NCBI RefSeq assembly: GCF_008629675.1
Contig: NZ_VWOX01000004.1
Span: forward strand, 558,001 to 622,000
DNA from: Roseiconus nitratireducens
Lineage (GTDB): Bacteria > Planctomycetota > Planctomycetia > Pirellulales > Pirellulaceae
DNA: 64,000 nucleotides
Reading direction: 5' to 3'
The translations under genes and the position numbers were made by a program. The notes under the pieces were generated by a model. The model ran no database searches. It was not told the origin of the DNA and was given only the letters and a program-made list of their open reading frames with translations. Below, piece by piece: positions 35,469-45,503 of the stretch; position 1 is the stretch's first letter, and every line of letters starts with the position of its first letter.

Positions 35469-37016
35469 TCATTGGCTGCCGATGGCGCGTCGCAGCAGGT
35501 TGTGCGTGATCCGCTGCACGCGGTCATCCGGGCCATGGGGCCGACTCCAGTGTGACCAGGGCAACCAGTGGCCGGGCGGGCTGGCCAAGTCCTGGCACCA
35601 CCAGATCGTTGATGCGTTGAAGACAAAGTTGTTCTTCGGGCCCGGATAGATCGTCGCGGTCCACTGTTGCGGGTTGGTCCCTCCCTGCAACGCTGTCCCC
35701 TCGGCGACGACCTCCAAGCCGGGCAGATCGCTTGGCGGATCCCCGTGGTATTCCCAACCGACCAATCCCGGGATCGCGTCCCCGCGTTTCATTCCCGTCC
35801 CTTCGAACATCCAATGTTCCGGACGGGCGCAGACCCAATCGCCGCCGCCGTTGACGGGATCCACATTCCTCGCCCCGATCAAGTAGCCTTCGTCCGGGCC
35901 CCGATGGGGAAACGGTCCATGTTCGCGTTCGCGTTGTTCCGCCCAACGATGGTCACCTCCGTAAGGGCCTCCACGGAATAAGATTCGGTGATCGCGGCCG
36001 TCAAAGCCTTTCCGGTAGGGGCTGACCCAGCACACCGAATTGCCAGACAGAAACAACAGATTCACCCCGGCATCACGAATTTGCTGAACACTCTGGAATT
36101 GCCGAATGTCCCAATATTCGTCATGCCCATTGCTGATGAACACCTTGCATTTGGACGCGCGATCCGGAGTCAGCATGTCGCTGTTGGAACAATACGTGAC
36201 ATCGTAACCGTGTTGTTCCAACCAGTACCCCAGCGGGAATTCAAAGCACAACCATTCTCCGGAACCGAACGTCTGCGGGTTCTCAAAAATCTGGGGATAC
36301 AGTCCGTAGGGCCGATCAAAACTGACGTCCGCCCAGGGCCCCTGGTTGCCCTTAGGGTGCGTGTACACAGAATCTCCATCGGGCCATTGGTTGTAAGCTT
36401 GCCACGTGTTGTCGGAGCATTGCAGGAGGATGTCGGCAGGTCGGTCGTCGCGGACGATGAACACCACATAGTTCTGCCAGTATCCAAATCCGCTGGCATC
36501 CGACGTTGTCGTTAAACGCCCGAGGTAGACGCCACTTGGCCAGTCGTCGGGAATCGTCAGGGTGACCGCCGGGTCCCAGCGGCATTCTCGCAGCTGCCGC
36601 TCGCCGCGCGACGGAACTTCTTGCGTCCGTCCCTGAAACGGTCCCAGTTGGACCATCCGCCGGGCCCCACGTCCTCCGTAGTATCCGCTGCGAAAGATTT
36701 CGATGATGAATTCCTGCGGCGGATCGGTGGACACCATGATGTCGATCGACTCGCCGGCCCGAACGCTCTGACGCGAACAGTAGCCTTCGATCGCCGACGA
36801 ACGCACACCGCCGGGGCGATCGGCGCGAACGCGCGTCAGTTGCCAATCGGTCGCGCCGGCCTTGGCGTTCTCATCGCGAATCAAGGACGACGCAGTTTCA
36901 GATGCGGGGTTAGCAACGGTGTCGCTCGACACGGAGACGGCCGCGGCGGCGGATGTGGCTGCGGCGCACTGCAGAGCTTGACGTCGCGAAATCTGGCGGT
37001 CGGATTTTGCATTCAT
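35469..37016 (-). CDS. N,N-dimethylformamidase large-subunit-like protein, Tat-exported
   Basis: 515 residues from ATG 37016. A Tat-like leader (SDRQISRRQALQCAAATSAAAAV) precedes an Ig-like domain (about 90-210: GESIDIMVSTDPPQEFIIEIFRSGYYGGRGAR) and a class-I glutamine amidotransferase-like body (GHDEYWDIRQFQSVQQIRDAG). This is the arrangement of the DMFA2-type domain of dimethylformamidase. In planctomycetes such proteins lack a small subunit nearby and probably cleave other amides, perhaps N-acyl groups of amino sugars. It is divergent from the Gfo/Idh gene. Confidence 0.75.
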   Translation of the reverse strand: MNAKSDRQISRRQALQCAAATSAAAAVSVSSDTVANPASETASSLIRDENAKAGATDWQLTRVRADRPGGVRSSAIEGYCSRQSVRAGESIDIMVSTDPPQEFIIEIFRSGYYGGRGARRMVQLGPFQGRTQEVPSRGERQLRECRWDPAVTLTIPDDWPSGVYLGRLTTTSDASGFGYWQNYVVFIVRDDRPADILLQCSDNTWQAYNQWPDGDSVYTHPKGNQGPWADVSFDRPYGLYPQIFENPQTFGSGEWLCFEFPLGYWLEQHGYDVTYCSNSDMLTPDRASKCKVFISNGHDEYWDIRQFQSVQQIRDAGVNLLFLSGNSVCWVSPYRKGFDGRDHRILFRGGPYGGDHRWAEQREREHGPFPHRGPDEGYLIGARNVDPVNGGGDWVCARPEHWMFEGTGMKRGDAIPGLVGWEYHGDPPSDLPGLEVVAEGTALQGGTNPQQWTATIYPGPKNNFVFNASTIWWCQDLASPPGHWLPWSHWSRPHGPDDRVQRITHNLLRRAIGSQ

Positions 37017-37300
37017 GGCATTGTCAGCCGGAGAACGATTGACACTCGGCTCTGCGCAGATTTCGGAGCTGGCGGAGCGAAGTGATTGCGAAATGGGAAG
37101 GTCCAGTTTAGCCGGATTGATGTCGTGGCCTGGGTCGGCCAGCCGCGGTTCCGCCCCAGTAGCCAATCGGCAGACGCCTACCCTTTCGCGCTGACAGGTG
37201 ACTCACGACCGCCACGGCTTCCCGAGCGGCCGCTCACACGGTGATATACTCGCAGGCTGAAGCTCTCCCCTTCCTCCCTCATCAGCTCACCGGACACCTC

Positions 37301-38686
37301 ATGAATCGGCACATCCCGACCACCGAAACAAGACGCGAATTCCTGAAGACGACGGCACCCGCCGCGGCCGGAGGAACCTTCGGACTGGCAGGCGCCCTCT
37401 CCGGCGCGATCCATGCTCAATCGCCGACCGTTCATGCGCGAGGGTCCGAGGAACCGATCAAATTGGCATTGATCGGATGCGGCAATCGCGGAACCGGCGC
37501 CGTGGCCCAGGCATTGAGCACCGAAGGCCCGGTGCAGTTGTATGCGGTCGCGGACGCCTTTGAGGACCGGATGCAATCGAGCTTGAAAAGTTTGCAACGG
37601 GGCATGGAGAAGAAATACGATCGGGAGTCAACCCAGCCGCTGGCCGACCGCATCAACGTTCCCCCGGAGCGACAATTCGTCGGACTGGATGCCTACCGCA
37701 AAGCGATTGACAGTGGTGTGGACGTGGCGATCATCGCAGCCCCGCCCGGTTTTCGACCACAGCATTTTCAATACGCCGTCGATTCCGGAAAGCACGTCTT
37801 CATGGAGAAGCCGGTGGCGACCGATCCCCACGGTGTCCTGCAGGTCATCGAGGTGGCAGCGAAGGCGAAGCAGAAAAACCTGAAGGTCGGCGTCGGCTTG
37901 CAACGCCATCACCAGGCTTCCTACCTTGAAGCGCTTCGCCGCGTGCGCGAAGGTCAAATTGGAGAGATCGTCACGATGCGTTGCTTCTGGAATACGGGAC
38001 GACCCGCCAAGACCCCCGTCGCCCGGGAACAGTCCGTCAGTGAATTGCAACACCAGGTTCGCAACTGGTACTTTTTTGACTGGCTGAGTGGGGACCACAT
38101 CTGTGAGCAGCACATCCACAACTTGGACGTTTGCAACTGGTTCAAGGGCGATTATCCCATCGAAGCAGAAGGCATGGGCGGCCGACAGGTGCGAACCGGC
38201 AAAGAGTACGGAAACATCTTTGATCACCACGCGGTGATCTTTACTTACCCGGACGGGACGAAGCTGCAAAGCTACTGTCGACAAATCCCCGGTTGCAAAA
38301 ACCGTGTCAGCGAAACCATCGAATCGACGAAAGGACGCGCCGAGCTGGGCAGCGTCCGTTGTGAGATCCTGGTGGGAGAGGACTCGAAGTGGGAATCTTC
38401 GCGCGGCGAAAAGTCACCATACCAGGTCGAACAAGACGACTTGTTTCAAGCGATTCGACACGACCTCCCCTACAACGAAGCGGAAGCGGCGGCGCGGAGC
38501 ACGATGACCGCGATTCTGGGACGCTTCGCCACGTATTCCGGGAAGATCATCCGCCTGGACGACGCCTTGGCATCGGCGGTCCGCTTGACGACCGATGCGG
38601 AAAACTGGAACGGCGACGCCCCGCTGCAACCGGAACCGGACGGCGGCTACCCGATCCCGGTTCCGGGAGTCACGAAAGTGCTCTAA
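37301..38686 (+). CDS. Gfo/Idh/MocA-family oxidoreductase, Tat-exported
   Basis: 461 residues. A Tat motif (ETRREFLKTTAPAAAGG) directs export of the folded, cofactor-loaded enzyme. The Rossmann dinucleotide motif is ALIGCGNRGTGA, and the family's catalytic EKP appears in FMEKPVATDPHG. Members oxidise or epimerise sugars with NAD(P). The substrate is unknown; in this region, release of a modified monosaccharide from a polysaccharide is plausible. It ends 7 bp from the stop of the convergent sulfatase gene. Confidence 0.85.
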   Translation: MNRHIPTTETRREFLKTTAPAAAGGTFGLAGALSGAIHAQSPTVHARGSEEPIKLALIGCGNRGTGAVAQALSTEGPVQLYAVADAFEDRMQSSLKSLQRGMEKKYDRESTQPLADRINVPPERQFVGLDAYRKAIDSGVDVAIIAAPPGFRPQHFQYAVDSGKHVFMEKPVATDPHGVLQVIEVAAKAKQKNLKVGVGLQRHHQASYLEALRRVREGQIGEIVTMRCFWNTGRPAKTPVAREQSVSELQHQVRNWYFFDWLSGDHICEQHIHNLDVCNWFKGDYPIEAEGMGGRQVRTGKEYGNIFDHHAVIFTYPDGTKLQSYCRQIPGCKNRVSETIESTKGRAELGSVRCEILVGEDSKWESSRGEKSPYQVEQDDLFQAIRHDLPYNEAEAAARSTMTAILGRFATYSGKIIRLDDALASAVRLTTDAENWNGDAPLQPEPDGGYPIPVPGVTKVL

Positions 38687-38693
38687 ACGCGCC

Positions 38694-40229
38694 CTACGGT
38701 GATTGGGCCGGCAGCCGTCCCCGCGGTTGCCAGTCCGGATGCGACACATGGGCACGGTCCATCATTGCCTGCATCCGCTCAACCTGGTCGGGATGCTGAT
38801 CGGAGACGTCTTGGGTCTCACCCAGATCTTCGCTCAGGTCATACAGAGCGGTGTCTCCCGTTCCCCAGGGTTGACGGATTGCTTTCCAATTCCCTGACCG
38901 GACCGCCTGTTTGCCGCCCTGCTCATAGAACTCCCAGTACAGAAACTCGTGCTCTTTCTGCTGGTCCGGATGACCGCTGAGCGTCGGCAAAAAACTGATC
39001 GAGTCGACATTGTCGGGACACTTGACGCCAGCCAGGTCCGCGGCGGTCGCCATCAGGTCGCCAAAGTATCCGACGTGATCGGAGGTGGTACCGGAGGGCG
39101 TCTTGGCAGGCCAACGCACGATCATCGGCACACGGATGCCGCCCTCGTACAGGTCCCGCTTCATCCCGCGCAAGGGACCGGCGGGATCGAACCGTTCGGT
39201 ATCATGCCCACCTTCGTCATGGGGACCGTTGTCGCTGGAAAACATCACGACCGTGTTCTGGTCAATGTTTAGCTGGGCCAGCAAATCCAAGATCTTTCCA
39301 ACATCCGCATCCATTCGCGACACCATCGCGGCTTGGCCTTTGTCGGGGTCCGGCCAGGGACGATCGGCGTACGGTCCGTAGTCGGGCACCTCTTGGCCAT
39401 TGCCGGTGGCCCGCGTGCCTTCGTTGTTGGCGTGCGGAATTGTCAGCGCCAGATAAAGAAAGAACGGAGGCGAATCCTCCTTCGCGTTCTCTCGGATGAA
39501 GTCCAGCGCTTGCCCAGCAATCAAATCATGGCTGTATTCCTGACGCTTGGTCGCCCAGCCCCCGGTAAATCCGCCGTAGGTTCGGTCCATGCGTTGGACC
39601 TCGTTTGCCAGCGGAACGCGGGTTTCATTGCGCCACAGAAACTCGGGATAGTAGTTGTGCGCGTGGACCTGGTTGAGATAGCCGTAAAAGAAATCGAACC
39701 CTTGGCGTCGCGGCAACCCGGATCGCCCGCCGGGTGCTTCGTCACCCAGGCCCCACTTGCCGCACAGGCCGGTGGTGTAACCGGCGGATTTCAGCAGTTC
39801 CGCAACGGTGAAGTCCTGCTCGCGAAGTGATTGAATGGACATGTCCGGCCCACCGGCATTGCCCCGCACGTGCGTGTGGCCCATGTGCTGTCCGGTCATC
39901 AACACGCTGCGAGAAGGCGCGCACACGGTGTTACCCGCGTAGAAATCGGTAAACCGCATTCCTTCGGCTGCCATCTGATCCAACCGAGGCGTTTGAATCA
40001 GTTCCTGTCCATAGCATCCCAGATCCCCGTAGCCCAGATCATCGGCAAGGATAAAGATCAGGTTGGGACGATTACTCGTCGCGGCACTCAACGAGTCCGC
40101 CGGCAGCACGGCCGCCAAGAGCAGGGTCAGCCAACCGACGGCCAACCCGAAACACGGGGGACACAGCAAGAATCGACGGCAAGTGACCAAGTCCACAGCA
40201 CGCACCGACATGTCGAATCGTTGAATCAT
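38694..40229 (-). CDS. Type I sulfatase, secreted
   Basis: 511 residues from ATG 40229; ATG 40211 is also possible. The hydrophobic signal ([24 protein letters not shown]) is followed by [19 protein letters not shown]. The formylglycine motif is C103-A-P-S-R107. KWGLG replaces the usual KWHLG, and [13 protein letters not shown] carries the C-terminal metal ligands. The sequence resembles the secreted planctomycete arylsulfatases with the long [18 protein letters not shown] loop. The 40230-40760 gap separates it from the divergent fusion gene. Confidence 0.9.
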   Translation of the reverse strand: MIQRFDMSVRAVDLVTCRRFLLCPPCFGLAVGWLTLLLAAVLPADSLSAATSNRPNLIFILADDLGYGDLGCYGQELIQTPRLDQMAAEGMRFTDFYAGNTVCAPSRSVLMTGQHMGHTHVRGNAGGPDMSIQSLREQDFTVAELLKSAGYTTGLCGKWGLGDEAPGGRSGLPRRQGFDFFYGYLNQVHAHNYYPEFLWRNETRVPLANEVQRMDRTYGGFTGGWATKRQEYSHDLIAGQALDFIRENAKEDSPPFFLYLALTIPHANNEGTRATGNGQEVPDYGPYADRPWPDPDKGQAAMVSRMDADVGKILDLLAQLNIDQNTVVMFSSDNGPHDEGGHDTERFDPAGPLRGMKRDLYEGGIRVPMIVRWPAKTPSGTTSDHVGYFGDLMATAADLAGVKCPDNVDSISFLPTLSGHPDQQKEHEFLYWEFYEQGGKQAVRSGNWKAIRQPWGTGDTALYDLSEDLGETQDVSDQHPDQVERMQAMMDRAHVSHPDWQPRGRLPAQSP

Positions 40230-40760
40230 ATCGAAACCAGTTCGTTTGAGATGAGAAGGAGGGCCGTTCGCATCCACCCGGCCATGACCGTCACCCAGAC
40301 AGACTTTGTCAATGACAATCAAGAAGGCCGGTCGAAGGCCAGAACATTAATTTCTTAGCAGCAAGGAATCGAAACCGGCCCCGACCACGGTCCATCCAGA
40401 CCACATCATACGTCAAATCCTCTCGCAAGCAGCAGTTCACCAGTGGTGATCCAGATCCACCAACACACGGCACGATCAACGCCGCCTGGCCGCAGTCCGG
40501 AGCCATGCGGTCACGGTCAAATCAGCAGCCCTTCCGGGTGCCGCAACCCCATTCGGAATACAATGTTTTGCCCCAGTCGGCCGGCGGCATTTTGTCGGTC
40601 TGTCCCGCGACCGCTATGCTACGCTGTGACCTCGCCGAATCCGCTGGCGGCATTGGGCGAGTCAGAGTTATTGCGCGACGGATCGTCCTCCCGCGAAGTC
40701 CGTTTGCACGCTCCCGCCATCGGCCGCGCCCCCGTCCTTTTCTGCCAACCGGAAAATTTG
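40230..40760. other. 531-bp divergent intergenic region
   Basis: Lies between the starts of a minus-strand sulfatase and the plus-strand esterase/GH43 fusion. No convincing gene, RNA or repeat was found. An AT-richer patch near 40345-40365 (ACATTAATTTCTTAG) could carry a promoter. The plus-strand frame that extends the downstream gene to 40443 shows no family-like sequence. Confidence 0.5.
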
Positions 40761-42827
40761 ATGCAGAGATTCCTGCTACCCTTGTTGATGATCTTGATGA
40801 CATCGCCGGCGACATTCGCACAACCAGACGATGTCGCGAGGCGGCCCCGCATCTCCTTCGCCGAAGTCCTGCGACGGGAGGATTCCGACGGCGACGGCAA
40901 AGTGAATCGGAGCGAATTCAAGGGGCCGCCGCGATTGTTTGACCGACTGGATACCAACGGAGACGGCGAAATCACGAAAGTCGATTTTCCGAACATCCCT
41001 CAGCAGCGACGCGACCGCCGTGAGGGCGGTGGTGCGGCCCCGGACGATCTGGTCATCCATCGCGATGTCGTGTTCGGAAAAGGCGGTGGACGAGATCTGA
41101 CGATGCACGTGGTGTTGCCGAAAGAGCCATCCGCGTCCGCACGTCCAGCCTTTGTCTGGATTCACGGAGGAGGCTGGCAGGGGGGAACCAAGGAGGGTGG
41201 AATCCGGCAAGTCACCCCCTTGGTACGCAACGGATTTGTCGGCGCAACAATCGAATACCGCCTGACCGGCGAAGCCGCTTTTCCGGCGCAGATCGAAGAC
41301 TGCAAGTGCGCAATTCGATACCTTCGCGCCCACGCGGACCAGTACAACCTGGATCCCGAGCGAATTGCCGTCGGTGGCAGTTCGGCCGGAGGGCATCTCG
41401 CCGCCTTGATGGGGACGTCGGGTGGCGTGAAAGAGTTGGAGGGAGAGGGCGGCTGGCCCGACCAATCCAGTCGCGTGCAGACAGTGCTGGATCTGTATGG
41501 CCCAACGGACTTCAAGCGGTTCGTTTCGACCAAAGGATACGAGGGGCACAATCGCGACCAATCTCCTGAATCCAAACTTCTCGGTGGCGGTGAAGTGCTC
41601 TCGAATCCGGATGGGATCGCGCGAGTGAATCCGATCACCTACATCGACAAAGATGATCCTCCCTTTTTGATCATCCACGGTGACAGCGATCCCACCGTAC
41701 CGGCAAACCAAAGCCAAACGTTGCACGAGGCACTGGTTGCCGCGGGAGTCTCTAGCACACTGCACATCATCGAAGGGGCAAAACATGGCGGCCCGCAGTT
41801 TTCTTCGCCCGAGGTCTCTGGGATGAAGACCCGGTTTCTGAGCCGATTGCTTTCCGACGACAAGGATCCGCCGGCCCCCGCGGCGGCGGATGGCGTTGAC
41901 TCAGCGGACAGACCCGACACGGCGGACAAAGTAGCAAATGCTGGCGACAAGGTTTCCGCCGGCGGGCCGATGACGCCTCGAATCAGCGGGCCGTGGATCA
42001 AGTTGGTCGGACAACCGCCGCTGGAAAAGTGGGCAACCGAAGACGCCGAACCTGTCGACTTCACCGTGTACCAGGCGGACGACGGCCGGTGGCAGTTGAT
42101 CTCCTGCATCCGAAAGACCGCCCATCCGGGAAACCACCGCCTGCTTTATCGATGGTCCAGTCCGGAACTCGATCGTGAAGGCTGGGATCCCGAAGGCATT
42201 TTCCTGTCCTCGAAGCCAGAATGGGATCACAACGAAGGCACCGTGCAAGCGCCTTTTCATGTCAGGGACAATGGCAACCATTACCTGTTCTACAACAGCC
42301 GCGGCGGTCACCTGATGAAAAGCAAGGACGGGATCAACTACGCCCCGGTGGGAAACCAAGCCGTCTTTCCAATGGGGCGAGACGTCTGCATCCTGGACGA
42401 TCGCGAGCAATCCGGCAAATGGATCGCGTACTACACGTCACCGGAGAAAGGAATCAACCCAGCCACCAACGACCACACCATCCGCGCACGCACCGCAAAG
42501 TACTTGGAAGGGCCCTGGAGCGAAGACGCAACCGAGATTCCGCCGATCACTTCCCCGCCATCGGGATACAAATTCGTCTACGCCGAAAGCCCGCTCGTTG
42601 TCAAACGCGGCGATCACTACTATCGGTTCGAGCAACTGGACGTGTTCCGATCGGCCGATCCGCTAAAATGGGATGGTCCACCGATCGCTCGCCTCGCGCC
42701 GCGCGATCCCCTCAAACGACTCGCCCCCGAAATCGCCACCCGCGACGGCCAGGACTACCTGATCGCCTACCAGTGGCGAGGCAAGGATCCCCGCGGAATC
42801 TACATGGCCCCGCTGGACTGGGACTGA
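40761..42827 (+). CDS. EF-hand / alpha-beta esterase / GH43-like three-part fusion, secreted
   Basis: 688 residues with a signal peptide (FLLPLLMILMTSPATFA). Two EF-hand loops follow: DSDGDGKVNRSE (41-52) and DTNGDGEITKVD (64-75). Residues 95-385 form an esterase/lipase of the BD-FAE type: oxyanion HGGGW (135-139), nucleophile S208 in GGSSAGG, acid in HGDSDPTVP, and His in EGAKHGG. After an Ala/Asp-rich linker (about 395-415), residues 425-688 resemble a five-bladed GH43/GH32-type glycosidase (NEGTVQAPFHVRDNGNHYLFY). The combination would de-acylate and cleave one decorated polysaccharide. ATG 40761 starts the signal peptide. Confidence 0.78.
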   Translation: MQRFLLPLLMILMTSPATFAQPDDVARRPRISFAEVLRREDSDGDGKVNRSEFKGPPRLFDRLDTNGDGEITKVDFPNIPQQRRDRREGGGAAPDDLVIHRDVVFGKGGGRDLTMHVVLPKEPSASARPAFVWIHGGGWQGGTKEGGIRQVTPLVRNGFVGATIEYRLTGEAAFPAQIEDCKCAIRYLRAHADQYNLDPERIAVGGSSAGGHLAALMGTSGGVKELEGEGGWPDQSSRVQTVLDLYGPTDFKRFVSTKGYEGHNRDQSPESKLLGGGEVLSNPDGIARVNPITYIDKDDPPFLIIHGDSDPTVPANQSQTLHEALVAAGVSSTLHIIEGAKHGGPQFSSPEVSGMKTRFLSRLLSDDKDPPAPAAADGVDSADRPDTADKVANAGDKVSAGGPMTPRISGPWIKLVGQPPLEKWATEDAEPVDFTVYQADDGRWQLISCIRKTAHPGNHRLLYRWSSPELDREGWDPEGIFLSSKPEWDHNEGTVQAPFHVRDNGNHYLFYNSRGGHLMKSKDGINYAPVGNQAVFPMGRDVCILDDREQSGKWIAYYTSPEKGINPATNDHTIRARTAKYLEGPWSEDATEIPPITSPPSGYKFVYAESPLVVKRGDHYYRFEQLDVFRSADPLKWDGPPIARLAPRDPLKRLAPEIATRDGQDYLIAYQWRGKDPRGIYMAPLDWD

Positions 42828-43016
42828 AACGCGACGGTACCCCCGCCTTGAAGCCTTCGGTCGAAGACTTTCGTTTCGGCATCCTTGCTTCGCTCGCTTG
42901 CCCACCAAACGTGCACGAACCCTGGTGATGATCGATCACGCACCGCTGCACGAATTTTTCCGCTTGATCGCGTTTGAACCAAATCTTCCCTCCCCCATCG
43001 CAAGTCCTCACCGCCG

Positions 43017-44174
43017 ATGAACCGTTGTTGCCTCTCTGTTCTCGCATCGTTGGCAAGCCTTCTCTTGCTGCCGACATTCGCACCTGCCGACGACCCCAAA
43101 GCGTTCCTGAAACCACCCGTCGTGCTGCCAGCGGGCAAGCCGTTGCATGCGACCGACAATCGTGCGTTTCAGGGGATCCCCAGCTTGGCAATCGCTCCCA
43201 ACGGAAGGCTGTGGGCAACGTGGTACGCGGGAAAGACGCCCGCCGAAGATCACAACAACTACGTCGTCCTGAGTACCAGCGGCGACGGCGGTGAGACATG
43301 GAGCGAAGTCTTGATCGTCGACCCGGACGAAGGCGGTCCGGTTCGTGCCTACGACCCTGAGTTGTGGATGGCTCCGGACGGGCAACTCCGATTGGCGTGG
43401 GCTCAGGCCATCGGGCACGAAGGAACGATCGCTGGCGTGTGGTTCTTGACGATCTCGAACCCGGATCAGCCGACGCCCAAATACGATCCACCAAAACGGA
43501 TCACCGACGGCATCATGATGTGCAAGCCCCTGGTGCTGTCCTCCGGTGAGTGGGTCTTGCCGGCGTCCACTTGGCGTCAAACGGATAACAGCGCCCGGGT
43601 GGTCGTTTCGGAGGACGAAGGCCAAACCTGGTCACGACGCGGCGGCTGCAACGTTCCCAAAGAAGATCGCGCCTTTGACGAACACATGTTGATCGAACGC
43701 CAAGACGGGAAACTGTGGTTGCTGGCGCGAACCAAGTACGGGATCGGCGAGAGCGTCTCAAGCGACGGTGGCAAAACGTGGCCAGAGCTGACTCCATCAG
43801 CAATCGCGCATCCCAGCGCCAGATTCTTCATTCGCAGGCTTCAATCCGGCAACCTGCTGCTGGTCAAACACGGCCCCATCGACCAGCGGATCGGACGTTC
43901 CCACCTGACTGCGTTCCTGTCCGAGGACGATGGAAAAACATGGACCGGTGGCCTGCTGTTGGATGAACGGAAATCGGTGTCTTATCCCGATGGCCAACAA
44001 GACGCCGCGGGCACGATTCGAATCATCTATGACTTTGATCGAACCGGCGACCGCCACATCCTGATGGCCGCCTTCCGAGAAGAAGATGTCGCGGCGGGAA
44101 AGATTGTCAGCGAGGAGGGCAAGCTGAGGCAACTTGTCAGTGATGCGTCGAGCGAATCGGGTGGGAACGAATGA
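43017..44174 (+). CDS. Secreted BNR/Asp-box sialidase-like protein
   Basis: 385 residues with a signal peptide (LSVLASLASLLLLPTFAPA). Four Asp-box turns are visible: SGDGGETW, SEDEGQTW, SSDGGKTW and SEDDGKTW, as in six-bladed exo-alpha-sialidases. Near the N-terminus FQGIPSLAIAPNGRLWATWY is typical. Sialic acid is not the only possible substrate for this planctomycete group. The TGA stop overlaps the ATG of the fused TctC-TctB gene (ATGA at 44171-44174), so the transporter is likely translated with it. Confidence 0.78.
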   Translation: MNRCCLSVLASLASLLLLPTFAPADDPKAFLKPPVVLPAGKPLHATDNRAFQGIPSLAIAPNGRLWATWYAGKTPAEDHNNYVVLSTSGDGGETWSEVLIVDPDEGGPVRAYDPELWMAPDGQLRLAWAQAIGHEGTIAGVWFLTISNPDQPTPKYDPPKRITDGIMMCKPLVLSSGEWVLPASTWRQTDNSARVVVSEDEGQTWSRRGGCNVPKEDRAFDEHMLIERQDGKLWLLARTKYGIGESVSSDGGKTWPELTPSAIAHPSARFFIRRLQSGNLLLVKHGPIDQRIGRSHLTAFLSEDDGKTWTGGLLLDERKSVSYPDGQQDAAGTIRIIYDFDRTGDRHILMAAFREEDVAAGKIVSEEGKLRQLVSDASSESGGNE

Positions 44175-45502
44175 GCCCGCGCGTTCGGCCAGCTGTTTGG
44201 CTGGCTGTTTGCTTGTCTGTGGTCGGATGTCGTCACGGCGATCAATGGCCGAATCGGCCGATCACCTTGGTCTGTCCCTGGTCGGCGGGTGGAGGTACCG
44301 ATCGGGTTTCGCGTCAAATCGCCGTCCAATTGGAAGCTGAACTGGGGGTTCCGGTCAACGTCGTCAACGCGACCGGCGGCGGTGGAGTGACGGGACACAC
44401 TCGCGGTGCGACGGCTCGCCCCGATGGCTACACGCTGACGATGGCCACGGTCGAATTGAACATGCTGCACTGGCGGGGGCTGTGCCCGATCACGCCGGAC
44501 AGCTATCGGCCGCTGGCCATGCTCAACCAAGACAGCGCCGCGATCTTTGTGCGTTCCGATGCGCCCTGGAATTCCATCCTGGACCTCCAACAAGCCTTGC
44601 GAGATGCGAAAGCCCCCCTTCCGGTTTCCGGGTCGGCCATCGGCAGCATTTGGCATCTGGCCTTCGTCGGCTGGCTGCTGGACCAGGACGTGCCGACCGG
44701 TTCGGCGAATTGGATCTCGATCAACGGTTCGGCGCCGTCGCTTCAGGAGTTGCTGGCCGGAGGAGTGGAGGTCGTCTGCTGTTCGATTCCTGAAGCGGGA
44801 GCGTTGCTGACCGCCGGCGAGGTACGTTGTCTGGGAGTGATGAGTGACCAGCGATGCCCCGCGGCCCCGGACGTCCCTACCTTTCATGAACAGAAGATCG
44901 CGTGGTCGATGGGCGGCTGGCGAGGCCTGGTGTACCCACGGGGTGTCCCTGAATCGCGCGCACGGAAAATGGAAACGGCCCTGTTGAACGTTGCCGGCAG
45001 CGAACAGTTTGCAAGCTTCATGGAAACGGCCGGCTTTCACCTCGATGTCGCCGACGGAGCATCCTTTGGAGAGTTTCTCTCCCAGGCAGACCAGGCGTTT
45101 GGAGACATCCTGGCACAACCCGCGATGCAGCAGCGCCAGTCGGCACCCGTTGGTCGCTATTTTGTCCCTGGCTTGCTCGCGATCGTTGCGACAATCGTCG
45201 GCGGTATCGGATTGGTGTCCAACCGCGGATCAAGAACGACCCGCCGGGAGGACGAATCCGAATCATCGATCGACGTTCGCCTGCTGATCGGGTTTGTGGT
45301 GTTGATCGCTCTGTTCATTGCCTGCTGCGAAACGGTCGGCTATTTGACGGCGTCAGCCGCACTGCTGTTGTCCCTGCTGTTGATGTTGCGCGTCCGTGTG
45401 TTGATCGCTGCGTTGATTGTGCTGGTCACGGTCCCCAGCTTGTATCAGGTGTTTGCGAGGGCACTGGGCGTCCCTCTGCCCTGGGGATGGTTTGGATGGT
45501 GA
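44171..45502 (+). CDS. Fused TctC-TctB of a tripartite tricarboxylate-type transporter
   Basis: 443 residues. The leader ends in VVGC (C20), a lipobox. Residues 25-320 are a TctC-type periplasmic binding protein: WPNRPITLVCPWSAGGGTDRVSRQIA is the family's P-x-x-x-G-G-x-x-D signature, followed by VVNATGGGGVTGHTRGA. From about residue 330 the chain is hydrophobic, with about four membrane spans (FVPGLLAIVATIVGGIG, LLIGFVVLIALFIACC, and two more). This is the size and pattern of TctB. Normally TctC, TctB and TctA are three separate proteins. Here the receptor would be tethered to the membrane subunit. It overlaps the sialidase-like gene and ends 1 nt before tctA. Confidence 0.82.
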   Translation: MSPRVRPAVWLAVCLSVVGCRHGDQWPNRPITLVCPWSAGGGTDRVSRQIAVQLEAELGVPVNVVNATGGGGVTGHTRGATARPDGYTLTMATVELNMLHWRGLCPITPDSYRPLAMLNQDSAAIFVRSDAPWNSILDLQQALRDAKAPLPVSGSAIGSIWHLAFVGWLLDQDVPTGSANWISINGSAPSLQELLAGGVEVVCCSIPEAGALLTAGEVRCLGVMSDQRCPAAPDVPTFHEQKIAWSMGGWRGLVYPRGVPESRARKMETALLNVAGSEQFASFMETAGFHLDVADGASFGEFLSQADQAFGDILAQPAMQQRQSAPVGRYFVPGLLAIVATIVGGIGLVSNRGSRTTRREDESESSIDVRLLIGFVVLIALFIACCETVGYLTASAALLLSLLLMLRVRVLIAALIVLVTVPSLYQVFARALGVPLPWGWFGW

Positions 45503-45503
45503 G

